A stretch of DNA of 64,000 bases from assembly GCA_007922225.1 (NCBI GenBank), contig ML679962.1, forward strand, positions 32,409,563-32,473,562. Reading direction: 5' to 3'. This DNA is from Emydura subglobosa (Eukaryota > Chordata > Testudines > Chelidae). Below the pieces are notes generated by a model. It was not told where the DNA came from, ran no database searches, and was given only the letters and a program-made list of their open reading frames with translations. Shown here piece after piece: positions 9,861 to 22,644 of the stretch (the stretch's first letter is position 1; each line of letters begins with the position of its first letter). A program made the translations under genes and the position numbers.

Positions 9861-12800
9861 TGTTTTTAACAAAAGATTCTTCTAGAAACCAACAGGTCAC
9901 TATGTAGCTTATAACTATTTATAACAGGTTTAAGTGATTTGCTTATGACCATCTGTAGCAATACTACTCCTGTCTGTACATGCTGGTTTATAACATTTAT
10001 TAATAATGTATAACCTCTTTATAAATAATGGACCCTTAATATAAAGTGTGCCTGATCTATCTACTTCCCATAGGGTTTTCTTTGTACCATTAACATTTTT
10101 TTCCCATCATACATCTTTAGTTGAAGTCCCAAACAAATGGAAGTCTTTCAGAACCGTTGAATAATTGACCCAGCACTGTGGGCCGGTGGCAGGCATAGGA
10201 GATGAGGAATTTCTTAATTTCTTAAATGAGGAATAACCCTTAATTCCTTGAGCAGTGGTTTGTTACTGAAAGGGCCCATAGGAAATGCAGCAATCAGCAT
10301 ATCCTAGATATGGGTTTGATATAGGACTTACTGGGTGAAATTCAGTTGCCCGTATTATGCAGGAGATCAGAATGAATGATCTAATGGCTCTTCTGACCCT
10401 AAATTTTATGAATTGATTGATCATTTTCTTTTAACTCTGGAGTTTAGAGATCACATTTTCTAGTTTTCTGTTAGAAAAGATGTTGGTTTGCCTTGATCTA
10501 TCCTTATCATGGAAAATAATAAAATTGCTTTGTATACTGCCCGGAATGATTTCAGCTGCTTTAGAGACAAATCAGAGAGACATGGTCTTACCCCAAAAAA
10601 CTTACAATCAGATGATGTTGTTTTACCATTGACTCTGGAATTCAATTTTACTTTCCAGTTTGCTTCCTCTTAGAGCTATCAATATGTTTCTGACACTCAG
10701 CCACACTCCTTGGATTGCTCTGTCTGTTTCAATGAGCACATTTCCTCAGTTAAGGTATCACCAAGTTGTTTACTTTAGCAATCATCATATCAGAGGGTCC
10801 TGCCTCTGTCATGTCCCACAAGATACATTTAATAAAGCCCAGGGACAGTATCTTCCAAAGACAATTTCCCTGACCAATACAGGCTGCAGAGGCTTGGTCT
10901 AGAGGCCTTCTGCTTTGTCCCAAAAGCCAAAGACTAAGTATCTTGCCACTGCACTGGTGGAAGGGGACCAGCTCAGCCTCTAAGGGGAAAATGAAGAAAA
11001 ACAGCTGAATATGGCATTTTAAACTTGAAAATGTTTTAAGTAAATGAAAGTAATAGTTGAATTTGTTTATGGTGTTGTATAGCAGGTCTCTAAATATGAT
11101 GATCAAAGGTCAAATTAGTTGATGATTTGCCCATTTTTAGTGTACTAGAATATCAGCGTAACAAATATCTATTGGTATGAATTCAGCCATGGCGTAAATC
11201 CACTCACTTCAGTTAGATTAACTAGGGAGGAATTTGGCTCTTTGTTTTGAAGAAGAATTCTTGTTGTTGACTGAGCCTATAGGTAGAGGGGGTGGGGATG
11301 GATGTTCATGGGGTGCAGTAGAGGTAATGAACAGAGAGAGATTCACACACATTATAGAAAGTGCTGGAATATCTCTTCTGAGGCATTTACATCTGCTACT
11401 GGGACTAGGAAGACAAATGTGTGCAATCATTCCCTTCAACCTAAAAAAAAATCTTGGGGGGGGAAATCAACAAAGAGCCAAGAATCTATTATACAGAAAT
11501 TAAAATGGAGCCCAACCTTATCTAGCTTCCACATCCCCACAGGAATAGCGACATAACCATTTTTAAGGTAGGAAAGATTGTTAATTTGCTGAGGGAGCTG
11601 GTTGCTTGGAAGAACAAAAGTTATGTGTTCATGGGGGCGAAGATTGGCTCACAATTTAAGGTGGATTTGTGCAGGGTATGTAGGAAAGTGGGCCAATAGT
11701 ACATGCAAGAGGATTGCGTATGTCTCTGGAAATCGGAGTGGAATCCTGATGTTTGGTAGGAAGGACATTTCCCAGGTAGGCGCAATCATGAAGCTGCCAA
11801 CTGTGTTGGGTGACAATTGCAAGAATAGAACATATGCTCAGTTCAATCTGTTAACTGACAAAAGGCATTACACAACAGAGGGTCACATTCTCACAGTCTT
11901 CAGCAAGCATAAAGCCAGTACCAGGGGTGAGGAGCATGCAGGAAGGCTGGCATGCGAGTTCTGGAGCCAGAGATCATTGTGCTCTGACCCTTAGCTGTCA
12001 GAGGGGGCCCTATGAGATACTTATAGGTGGCGCAATTTAAAGCAGTTCGTGGGCTTGACTAAGTTACTCTGAATGGAAGAGGGTGTTTAGCCCCCAGTGC
12101 CCCAGGATTGTGAGAGAGGGTGCCTTCCTATGTGCCAAAACACATCATGGGCAACGTCTAAATAACAAAGGAAGTCCTGGTTTGCTGCAGCTCAAATAGA
12201 GAAGTGAAATAATTTACCAGCATCGAAGCTCCCACGTAGAGTCCCTACATGGAGAAAGATCTAATATCCTCATCCCTTTGTGAGGCATAAAGCAGCCCCA
12301 GTAATAGAAAAACACAATAGCCACCACACAATTTATCAAGAAGGTTTAAGGTGTCTTTAGTTTTCCTCTTCATTTAAACACTGTAAAGCTCGAGTCACTG
12401 AAATATTTTACTGCGGGAAATGTTTCTGGGCTAACCTTAGAAAAAGGAAATAAATAAAAACCACAAGTTATTTTGTCTTACCTTGAGAAGCAGAAGCTTT
12501 CAAGCTAAGGGCAGGCCTGCCTTTCACCTAAATGGGCAAAAAAACCAAGGGCCTAATTCTGAATTTATTCTCACTGAACATTTCTTTACTGCTAGGTCCT
12601 GATCTGAAATCTGCAGAAGTCCATGGAAAGGCTTAAGATCAGACTTAGTTACAAATTCAGCAAAACGTGCTTCAATGAACAGAGCCCAGTTGCAGAGTAA
12701 TATACAATACAGTGAGATATGAGAGTGCTTAAAGTTAGGCTCATGGTTAAGTACTTTGCTGAATGAGGGCTTTCATCCCATTGGTTGAATGGAACCACTG

Positions 12801-13260
12801 ACAGATTAATATACTATACTTGTTGTAAATATATAAGAATCTGTCCCCAAATGTGCAGAAAAGTTCTTCTATGGATGTTTTGCTAAGTAACATGATCACT
12901 GAATCTTTGTCATATCTAGCATATTTGCTTCTCTGTAGATCATGATGTATGTTTCACTATTCTGTATCTGCTTAGTGTGTGACATATTCATTTCTGAATA
13001 GCAATGTTTGACTTACAACCCCAGCGGCCCCTGGTAAATAGCCAAAGGGAAGGTGGACCCAGGAAAAGGAGCTGAGATGTAAAAATCAGTTTGTTTATGG
13101 GTCTTCCCCTCCTTTATATTGTAAGGTGCCAGCAGGAGTAAATATGAGTAGAAATCGAGAGAAGAGAAAATCAAAAGTAATAGATCAAGTGCATGTTTTC
13201 CCCCATGCTTCAGGATATAGTATATTTGTTAGTACAGAAGCCCAGCCCCAGGCAAAAGCC
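9861..13260. other. Long stretch without recognised gene or repeat
   Basis: The largest frame is 130 codons (11602-11994, plus). It has no domain I recognise, no polypyrimidine-AG before it and no supporting codon pattern. Fragments resembling the 'aagtccatgg' palindromic family occur near 11170 and 12620. The rest appears unique. Confidence 0.3.
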
Positions 13261-13263
13261 AGA

Positions 13264-13313
13264 AAAGGAAGGATGGCCCATTGGTTAGGACACTAAGTTA
13301 ATAGACCAGGCAA
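13264..13313 (+). mobile_element. tRNA-derived SINE, 5' part (split by CR1)
   Basis: 'aaaaggaaggatggcccattggttaggac' corresponds to the head of the intact SINE at 24.04 kb ('aaaggaaggatgagccagtggttaggac'). It ends at 'agaccaggcaaatag', where the antisense CR1 begins. The matching 3' part resumes at ~14668. Confidence 0.7.
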
Positions 13314-14668
13314 ATAGATTCATAGTTTCCAAGACCGGAAGGGGCCATTATGATGATCTAGTCTGACTTCCTGTATACCGCAGGCCAGAGAATATCCTCA
13401 AAATAGTTCCTAGAGCAGATCTTTTTTTTTTTTTTTAAATCCAAATCTTGATTTTAAAAATTCAGTGCTCATTACAATCCTTTCTAAGTGGTTCCAATCA
13501 TTATTTATCCTCACTGCTAAAAAATGTACACCTTATACACGCTGAATTTGTCTAGCTTCAACTTCTAGCTTTTGGATAGTGTTTTACCTTTCTCTGCTAG
13601 ATTGAAAAGCCCATTATCAAACATTTGTTCCCCACTTAGGTACTTATGGACTGTAATCAAGTCACCCCTTAACCTTCCCTTTGTTATGATAAATAGATTC
13701 AGCTCCTTGAGTCTTTCACTTTAAGGCAGGTTTTCCAGTCCTCCTTGTAGTGTTTCTGAACCATCTCTAAAATTTTTCAACATCCTTCTTGAATTGTGGA
13801 CACCAGAATGGGACACAGTATTCCGATAGCAATCGCATCCTTGCCAAACACGGGGGTAAAATAACCTCTCAACTGCAACTCAAGATTCCCTTGTTTATAT
13901 GTCCAAGGATCATGCTAGCTCTTTTGGCCAAAACCTCACACTGGGAGCTCCTGTTCAGCTGAATATCCACTACGACCCCCAAATCGTTTTGCGTCACTGC
14001 TTCCCAGAAGAGCATCCCCCATCCTGTAAGTATGATCTAGATTTTTTTGTTCCTAAATGTGTACATACACATCTAGCCCTATTAAAGAGCATGTTGTGCC
14101 TAGCTTGCCACATGTTCCAGGTTGCTCGGAGTCAGAGACCTGACCCCTTCATTTACCACTCCCTCAATTTTTGTGTCCTCTGCAAATGTTATCAGTAATG
14201 ATTTTCTGTTTTCCCGCAGGCATTGACAAAGAAATTAAAAGGTGTAGGGCCAAGAACTGTTCCCTGCAGGACCCTACTAGAAACAGGTGTGCTCAGTGAT
14301 TCCTGGTTTATAAGTACACTTTGAGATCTAGCACCCCCCTTGGAATCCATTTGTGTGCCATGTTTATTCCATTCCACTCTAGTTGTTTAATCAAAATATC
14401 AAACTCCTTAAAGAAATCGGAGTATATTACATCACTTATCTTTTTCTGGTGAGATTATAAATTTAGTTGGTAAAGGTATCAGGTTTGTTTGTTTGACAGG
14501 ATCTATTTCCATAAACCCATGTTAATTGGCATCAATTATATTACCCTCCTTTTAATTCTTTGAGTTCCGTATCAGCCACTCCATTATCTTCCCTGGGATC
14601 GATATAAGCATGTAAGTCTGACCTGGTTCGTCCCATTTCCCCCTTTTAAACATTGGCACAACATTAGC
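13314..14668 (-). mobile_element. CR1 LINE, ~1.35 kb, antisense, 5'-truncated
   Basis: The antisense 3' end starts 'agattcatagtttccaaga...ggggccattatgatgatc'. Going right, the copy continues through the CR1 3' UTR and ORF2 C-terminus ('gggacacagtattcc' near 13811) into the reverse transcriptase. There the minus strand encodes 'VLQGTVLGPTPFNFFVN' (~14230-14290), the conserved CR1 'LG--LFN-F-ND' segment, followed by a decayed FADD region near 14180-14200. Stops and frame breaks show that it is inactive. The 5' end is truncated near 'cattggcacaacattagc'. It is the longest CR1 copy in the window and has inserted into a SINE. Confidence 0.88.
14192..14377 (-). pseudogene. CR1 ORF2 reverse transcriptase remnant (61 codons open)
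   Basis: This is the open stretch of CR1 ORF2 between stops. It has the 'VLQGTVLGPTPFNFFVN' block of the RT fingers/palm region that precedes the catalytic FADD. The usual acidic N-D after the block is changed and the frame ends soon after. It is only a fraction of the ~900-residue ORF2. Confidence 0.75.
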
Positions 14669-14872
14669 TCAAAGACCAAGCCCACCACAATCTTCCTTTG
14701 TGACCTTGGGCAAGTCAATACATTTCTCTCACTTCCCCATCCGTAAAATAAGGGTAATGGCCCTGACCTACCTGACAGGAGTGTTTGTAAGGATAAACAT
14801 TAAAGATCGAGAGGTGCGCAATATTGTGTTGGCGGGGGAGCATATAAGTACCATAGTTAGATAACGTTCCTT
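14669..14872 (+). mobile_element. tRNA-derived SINE, 3' part (split by CR1)
   Basis: 'tgtgaccttgggcaagtca' (14700-14718), 'cttccccatccgtaaaat', 'ctacctgacaggagtgtt' and 'cattaaagatcgagaggtg' follow the same order as the intact copy at 24.1-24.28 kb. It ends near 'catataagtaccatagttagata'. Together with 13264-13313 it forms one SINE interrupted by the CR1. Confidence 0.78.
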
Positions 14873-15900
14873 CCTGATGAACTAAGAAATGTGCTGATTG
14901 CTTGGTGATGCAAGGCAGAGATTCCCAAGGCTTTCTTGTTCTCCTCTCCACCTAAAGCACAGCTAAGAGCCAGAATAAGGCTTGCCATCTTTTGCCTAAG
15001 AATATTGTCCTGTTTTGATGACTCACCCCTGTTTATGCAGCCACAAAGGTAATGGTGCTTTGGAATAGAAAGCCAGGTACTCCTGTCAGCCTTTCACTAA
15101 CATTACTGCAAGGAAATGAAGGAACCCAGCTCTCTGTTCCGGAAAGGTCACACAAACAAATAGTGTGGTGGGGGAGGTTTTTTTTCCCCACGGAGCTGAT
15201 TTGATCTGCATTGTCTCCACTCTTTTTTTTTTTTTTTTTTTCCTCTGAGAGCTTGGCCAGCCTGAACAATGTGACAAGGTAGCAAGTGCTTCCTGCATTT
15301 CCACCTCCACGCTTTGTTGAAATCAAAAAACATTGTCATGGTGAGAAAATGTCCAGTAGTGCTGCCCGTCTTCACTGTCATCTTAAGTCTTCTTTCTTTA
15401 TGCCTCTTGACTACAAATCATCTTCAGTGCTTACCATATGTGGCATGCATCAGGGGATATAATATAAGCGGCAGATGCTAAACTTTTTTTTTCCCCTCAC
15501 ATCCTACCTGAAGGGCTATTGTCTCCTGACTATAGTTTAGTAAAATATTTTCTTGTCAGCAGAAGATGAGATTGTTTTGTGTCATATTTATTATATTAGA
15601 GTACTTACATCTTGGACAATACATTGCTCCAGAGACTATTCTGTAGTGTAATAGCATTGGATGCAATGGGGAGAAAATGAGTTTCAGACAACTACTCTGA
15701 AATAGTGAAATGGGAAAAATAAAAGCTGTCAACAAATGGGGCAACGCATTGTCAGTGCCTAGCAGGGGTCCTGTTACAAGCACCAGGGAGCTGCTCCTCA
15801 GCCATATCCTCCCGGTGTTGAAAACAAATTGAATTTTTCCCTCTCTGTAGGGCAGAGCACTTTAGCTGCCTGGCAGAAGTTCTGCGGAAGAGTTACCGTC
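14873..15900. other. No gene; poly-T tract
   Basis: A long T-run lies at 15223-15241. Three overlapping minus-strand frames around it encode poly-Lys and are artefacts of the run. No recognised repeat. Confidence 0.4.
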
Positions 15901-15924
15901 ACTGCGTTTTTCACCAGCTGCTCT

Positions 15925-16945
15925 GTTTTGGTAACCTTGTCCATCCCTCATGGCTCTGACCACACACTTCTATATAGTAGTGTCCTTACTTGTTCCTCCC
16001 CACTAGCTCCATTTCCCCCTTCCTTTCTACTGGCATCCCTTCTACAGTTCCCATTAGCTCTACATTTTCCTCTTCTCTCTCCAGTTCCTGATCTCCCCAC
16101 TCCTCCCACCAGCACAAATCCAGATCCCACATCCACACCTTCCTCTGCGTCCTTCCTCTCACCTCTGGTGGTATTTCTTTGCCTCAACCCTGACCCTCCC
16201 ACCCTCTCCATCTTCCACACTTAACCTGTCATCACCTCTGCCTCTTTCATGACACCATTGGTAACCTCATGCCTATCCCCTTCTTTCCCTCTCCCCTGAT
16301 TCTTCTCTTGCTGTCTTTGGAATGCCCACTCCCATCTCTAATAAAAATCACAGCCTCTCCATAGCTCACTACCGGCTCTCTGAGACCTGGATCCCTTCAC
16401 CTGACACTGCTTCTGCACTTGCCCCTTCTTACAGAGGCCTCTCGCTTCCTGCCCAGGATCAGATTGCAGTGGACCTATAGGCATCTTTTCTCCCATTCTT
16501 GCCACTTTGAACCCCACCATCCCTTCCCACTCTTTCTCCTCCTTTGAGCAACACTACTTCTGACTCTGTTCTTTCCTTTCCCCCCTGCCATCTACCCAAC
16601 TCTTCCCCATCAGCATTCCTCTCTGATCTCAACATCTGGCTCTTTTCTTTTCTCTTCTCAACCTCCCACACTCAGCCCTGCTGACTTCAATTTCCATGCA
16701 GATGGCCCATCTAGCTCCTTAGGTGCATGTTTCCTTACCCAGGCCTCTTTTATTTAACCTGGTTCAACTCTCTCTCTCACCAAAAGGGCCACTCAGTCTT
16801 CACTAAACACTGTGCTTCCCATCTGTCTAGACCCATCAGGTGTATCTTATCTTAGACTTAGATTATAGCTCTTTGGACCAGCGACTGTCGGCTTGTTCTG
16901 GGTTTTTTTTGAGGTACAGCATCACACAGTGGGTGTGCAGGGTTA
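15925..16945 (+). mobile_element. L2-like LINE fragment (endonuclease region plus 3' tail)
   Basis: The plus strand is pyrimidine-rich. At 16312-16332 it encodes 'CLWNAHS', and from 16373 'RLSETWIPSPDTA', matching the L2-clade endonuclease start ('GLWNARS' followed ~30 residues later by 'LTETWL'). Further on 'SFSSFEQH' (~16530) fits the family's 'SSFE-H' position, with frameshifts. At 16865-16925 'agctctttggaccagcgact...gaggtacagcatcacacag' resembles the L2-type 3' end. Most of ORF2, including the RT, is missing, so this is an internally deleted relic. The C/T-rich part before 16300 is likely the proline/serine-rich region upstream of the endonuclease. The 131-codon frame 15829-16224 lies there and is not a host gene. 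Confidence 0.65.
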
Positions 16946-17044
16946 AGGTTCCTATACACTGTGGTAATTGATTATTCTAAAATCCTTATGCGGGCTGAAG
17001 TTCTATTGATTGCAAGTGGGAGTTTTGCCTGTGGATCAGTTGTA

Positions 17045-17400
17045 CGCTGTGACGGGGTGTACCAGGCCCTTTGAGGCCCCCCGGCACACCCCACCCCAGG
17101 AAAAGGAGCAGAGAAGATGGGTCCTGCAGGCTTGCATAGAAAGGCTGCAGGGAAGAGGCCAATCAGAGTGCAACAGGCTCAGTTAAAAGGAGCTGCAGGA
17201 CCTGAGGAGGTCCATTGCTGACTGGGACCAGAAGGGTGACAGAGACTGGAAGGCTGTGAAAATCTTTAGGCAAGGAGGCCTGGGAGAGACTACACTCAAG
17301 TCTCCTCTTGTGGCTTATGCCACATCCCCAGTGACCTATGGGGGGACCGGAGCCCATCCACTACTCCAGGTCTCCACCCTGGGACCCTACAAATAGCAGC
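17045..17400 (+). mobile_element. Possible LTR fragment starting TGTGACGGGGTG
   Basis: A GC-richer block with sharp left composition change begins 'tgtgacggggtgtacc', an LTR-like TG start that I recall from abundant turtle LTRs. Purine-rich stretches and 'gccaatcagagtgcaac' (CCAAT-like) follow. No matching second LTR or terminal CA could be fixed. Confidence 0.35.
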
Positions 17401-20012
17401 CACATGCTGTTTTCTTTAATAGTAGCTGCTGCTGCTGCATTCCTTGGACCACTTCCCAGATAGCTCCTTCCTCTTCACGCTTACCTTTAATATATTGGAA
17501 TGCTTTTAAGGGAATCTTTTTTACTTTTTAAACAAAGCCCTGGAAAGACTATATCCTGCATTAAATTATTGCTACACTCCTGCACTGCACTCGACCATGT
17601 ATTTGTTGTGCTTGCTCTAGAGCATAGAAATTTATGTAATCATTTTCTTTTCTAGTGGGTTCCATCTATTATGAGGCTAAACCTGGATTCCGCACTCTCT
17701 TCCTGCTAGTCCGTATCACTAATGCTGTCTCTGCTATTGATTGCTCTGTGTTATTTTAGCACCTTAAGTAGGAGGCAAGTACTACTTGCATTCTCTGCTT
17801 CTGGTTTGAATCATACCCCTCTCATTGTCTGTTTTCCTTCTGAACGGTGTCTTTACATTCTCTTTTTTTTTTTGCTCTGATGTTGAGCGTCCCTTAACCC
17901 TTTTCAGTGGGAAGTCACATGGTTAGTTTCAGTTTGGGACCCAGGGGACATTTCTCTGCATCTATGTGTCTCATTCCATCTTCCTGTCTTGACTCTCTCT
18001 GCTCCAGGCAAAAGTAATCTTACTACTGAATATTTTAGATACTGAAGTTCTTCTGAGCAGAAAACTGCTTTTTTACTACAATATTTTTTAGTTCAGACCT
18101 TTTATACTTCTTTTAAGAATTGAAATCATTGTCATCCTTGACCCTGAGTTGTTTTCATCTTCCATTTCCCTTCCACTTGTACATGTGCCTGTCACCTTCT
18201 TTCAAATGTAGCCAGCAATCATTCCTGAAACAAGTTTCAGTTCTTTGTGGCCCCTCAATCAGAAGAACAAGAAAATCAAACCAGAGCATAATAAATTTTC
18301 CTTCAGGACCTGTCCTTGCTCCACCTCCTTGGGTTAATTTATCAAAAGAACTCTTCTGGTGGAAAGGATTCATGCCAGAGCTGCTACTCCAGTGCCTCGT
18401 ACTTTGTGGTGCATGGGCAGGGACACTTCACTCAACCAGCTCAGCAGGCACAACACAGCCTTGAGTGCCATCTAAAAGATGCCTTTTATGTGCGTCGTCA
18501 TGTCTCACCTATAATAATGTATAGCCTAGCCAGAAGTCACTGAAGTCAATGGAAAGATACTCACTGATTTTATAAGACTTAGCATCAGTCTGATAGTAAC
18601 AGCAAATTCATTTATATTTTTGGGGGGAGAACCCAGGCTGAACCTCATGAGAACCTGACTGTGTCTTTCAATATGAAAAGTGTGGCTTACTTTCCCCACC
18701 TTTCTTGTGCTATGTGCATCTCTTCTTACTCATTCTGGGTGAGGCTTCAAGTGGAAGGACTGTGCTGAAATATTGCAGTGTGAGGGACCGTTTCCTAACC
18801 TAAAGTGGAATGGGATGCAGATTTCATGACACACCCTCTTGTGACTTTTTTTTTTTTACCCCAATTTTTGCATCTTTTCGATAAGGTGCATAATGAACTC
18901 CTGAAACTATTGGGGTTTACTCATAACTTAATCTCTGCCCTTCTTGACTGTCTGAGAGCTAAGTATCTCTCCTGTCATCTCATGAGTGCATTTCTGTATT
19001 GTTTTATATAATTGCCACACTTTACATTTATAGGAATTATTGTGATCACTAAATCATTCCATATCAGGTGCCCTGTCACTGGACACACTAGATCTAAATC
19101 ACAGTTGTAGCAGCCTGTACTTCGCAACCCTCTACAAGAGCCAGCCCAGCTTCCCTGAAAGGATCTATGAATTTGGTGGCAACTGATAGACTGTCTGGAG
19201 AGTCCAAAGCCTGCAGCTATCGCGAAACCAAAGCGGTTCATCTTCATTCTCACTCCAGCATTGGCCAGTTTTGGATCAGTTTTGGATAATCTTCCCTCAA
19301 TTTTATTGAATGACCTCTTTTTCACATCCTATGTTCTTAAATGGCATTCAGCAATGAAGATAGGGTAACCAGGGATGTAACCGGATAAACGTTTAAATGT
19401 GACAGCAGTCTCACTCTTTAACAAATTAATCGAGAGGTTGGCAGGAAGGCTCCTCTCGGAGAGTGTGAGCTGTCCAGCTGAGGGGGCTTCTCAACCAGCA
19501 TGTGTGGGGGCTGCGACGGGGCGCTGGACTGGCTTGTCCCTGAGAGCACAAGCAGCCTAGTTGCAACAGCTCAGAGATCCTGTGTTGTAGGGAGGAGATG
19601 CTGGGCTTAGTCATTAACTGAGCAACTCAGTCATTAACACAGAAATCCAGAAATAACTCCTCCAGCATCAACACTGACTCTTTAACTCCCACATTTTTAA
19701 CCATTTCATCTTCATCTATAAACCATAAGAAGTACTTATAAAGCTGGAATGCAATGTGTGTCATTATTTAAGCTTACAAATAGGTCATTACCAATAGGTA
19801 GCAGGTTTTTGCAGTAAATCAGCAAACACTAAACAGGCTGACCTGGATGACTTTTGGTCTTCCCTTCAAGAGCCAAACCCATATGATTCTGCTTAGCTGC
19901 CCTTCCCCACAACTGAACTTCACCGTGGAAGGAGCTGGCAGCGTTTAACCATTTGAATGTTCTGAATACAGAATATTTAAATGGATTGCTCATTAACCAA
20001 AATTTTACATCC
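17401..20012. other. No gene recognised
   Basis: Frames up to 116 codons (18975-19325, minus) have no recognisable domain. T-runs lie at 17862-17872 and 18847-18857. Nothing else stands out. Confidence 0.3.
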
Positions 20013-20208
20013 CGAAGGGCAACCCCTCCCAGCTGTGAATGCAGCTCAAGTTAAAGCTTATAGAAGTCTCGGGTTGAACTTGAGCTTCTAACCTAAGTCA
20101 AAAGCCAAGTTACTGTGTCTTTTCTGCTATTTTAACCTGAGTTAGCTGACTCAGGTTAGCCAACTCACATTAAGAGAATATTTCCCCCTCACCAGTGAAG
20201 ACATACCC
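20013..20208. mobile_element. Harbinger-like MITE, right portion
   Basis: The right end 'cagtgaagacataccc' (20193-20208) reverse complements to 'GGGTATGTCTTCACTG', nearly the left terminus of the element at 22645 (GGGTATGTCTACTCTG). It is followed by TTA (20209-20211), the favoured Harbinger target. Inside is a near-palindrome, 'cctgagttagctgactcagg' (18 of 20 symmetric). The left terminus was not found. Confidence 0.5.
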
Positions 20209-20211
20209 TTA

Positions 20212-22640
20212 GATGCTCCGGTCTTCGCTCTGTCTCAAATTGTCACATCTAAATGGTTATTAACTGACAAATAGAAGAGTAGTTATTGGTAAAATATATA
20301 GTTGCACAACAGTTAGATATATAACGAAACTTCAAGGTCATCTTTAACGAGTTAGCAATAGTCTAAAGTATAATAGTTGGTTCAAATGCAAAGCCTTGGT
20401 TGACTTAAAATTAAGTTTAATAAAACCCAAAAATTCAAGTTGTCCTAAATTAGTGTCTATTGTTTAATGTAAATTATTTGTGAATTGAGCAATTTTGTAT
20501 ATAATTACCTGGAAAATGAACCTTTCTATAATCTTTTTCTCTGAACACATGTGCTTTTTGAGAATCAAATGTGCAATCAAGTACATTACTTGGGTTTTCA
20601 TTCTACACTAAAGCCTAATCCAAAACCCATGGAAAATCAATGGGAGTGTTCCCATTAACTTCAGTGGGCTTTGAATCATTTCCTTACACCGTTTTCACAC
20701 CTATGTAACACTATACACCTCAACAGTCACTCCTGATCCTCTCCAGTGTGAGAGGAACATTCGTATAACCTGCTACGCCCCCACGCAAACCAATCATGTA
20801 TTGTGACTCCCGTATGTAAACGCTACTGTCACTCTGAAATCATGGTACATTGTTCAAATTGTTTGCCTTGTTTTCCAGATGCTCTGACTCTTTAAGAATT
20901 ACAGTTGTTCATAGAAGGGATGTGTAGAAAAGCAGGGAGAGTGATAGATGGCTTTCTGTAAATCATGGAGCTGACTCATCTCATTTGCACCATTCTAAAT
21001 TGGGAATAATGCCAGCAGGATGAAAGAAGAATCCAACCTCAAAAGTCTAGTAGCCTGAGTGAAAATCCAACTTAGTCTTTCAGACAAATGTTAACCTTCT
21101 GGTCTTTAGAAGGTGAATATTTTATTGACATTCTTCCACATTTGCTCTATTTCAGAAGAGAGTAAACATTAACAACCTTGCAATTTAAAACAATACAAAA
21201 TCAGATATACAAATTTAACACAAATACAAAATCAATGAAAGCAAATTTAATAGATTTGAATAAACAATTGTGTGATTGTAAATGTATAGGTTTTTTTTTG
21301 TTTTTTTTTTAATTTGCTGTAGTCTTTGGATGCTTTTATGGTGTATTCCACTCAGCTCTATGTAGTCAACAGCAGGGCTTGTGTGCATGCCACCTATGCC
21401 CCTGGAGACCTGATAGATCAGGAGCTGACTAGAGAAGAGGAACTAACTTTTACACTCCTGCACCTTCCCTTTCCAGAGCTAGAGTTGGTCAAAAAGGGGG
21501 GAAACCTTTGTGAAAAAAATCCCCAACTCTTCACTAGAAAACTTTCATCTAGCTGTGTCCAGAGCCCCAGTGGGGTTGAGAGCTGGCAGAACTTTATCTC
21601 TTGAAATGCTCACTTGTAACAACCTTATCTCCTTGAAACACTTCAGCAGTTCCCAGGGCATTTAAGTTAACTTTGAGTTGGGAAATGTATATAGCATTTT
21701 AAATATAATTTTAATATTAAAAAATATCAAATTCATATGGCAATTAAGTACAATCAAGCCATGTGTCAGTGGTATTATGCATTGTTGATATGGACTCTGT
21801 CCTGCTTACTGAGTCAAAGTAAGACAAAAAACTCCACAATTATCTTATTGTTAACATAACGTATATTCTTAATTGTTGGGCTCCATCCTGCTTATTTTGA
21901 AATGTTAATGGCAAAACTCTCACTTGACTCCAGTGGTAGCAGGATTGGGCCTATTAATTTTAGTGCTATTAGAGCAACTGCTAACCAGAGAGCTAATTTT
22001 TGCCAGAGACCGATACAGGAATAAGGCAGAAAGGTGGCTCAGAGCCACTTTTGCCTGCTTTCCCCACTGTTCAGCTGAGCTAAATATTCAGCACTAAGCT
22101 TTTGATGAGTTGCAGTAATTTCTCTCTTGCAAATATTATTGCCAGAATTGTTTGATTCTATGTTTTGAAGTGGATGCTTCGTTTCATATATATTATACAG
22201 CGTTGCTATTTTATTCATGTGAATTCATAAGCTCTTTTATTATGAAAATTTTAGGTGCCCGTTAACAAATCTCTTTCCGGAATCTTGCTTATACAGTATG
22301 CATTTGTTTTAGTAGAGGTGCCATTGCTAATTTTTGGAGCTCTAGTCACCAGAGCTGTTTTGTGTCCCTTCTGTAAGCAGAAGCTCATTGAACAGACTTC
22401 TTGATAGCAATACACTCTGACTATAGTAAATAGGCATAAGAGACCTAGAGGGCTAAAGGAATTCTAGAGCCTTCATTCAAAACACATGCATCTTATGCCT
22501 CCTAGGAAAATTGGCCCACAATACATGGGTATAAACTATGAGTCCAGTCTTGCACCTTTTGAAGCTAATGGAAATTTTACTTCTGAATTCTGTGGAATCA
22601 GGCTCCAAAGACATTTTTGCGCTATTGACTTATCCATCAG
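20212..22640. other. No gene; a few short palindromic repeat copies
   Basis: 'cccatggaaaatcaatggga' then 'cccattaacttcagtgggc' near 20630-20672 is an inverted pair of the short palindromic family. A second decayed copy lies at 21885-21960 and a third at 22530-22610. The frame 21326-21604 (92 codons) shows no domain. Confidence 0.4.
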
Positions 22641-22644
22641 TTGA

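Noticed and set aside
11602..11994. 130-codon plus-strand frame
   Set aside because: Composition is random-like, no family recognised, no exon signals.
15033..15381. Three overlapping minus-strand frames with poly-Lys
   Set aside because: Artefact of a T-run; no domains.
15829..16224. 131-codon Ser/Pro-rich frame
   Set aside because: Explained by the pyrimidine-rich 5' part of an L2-like LINE.
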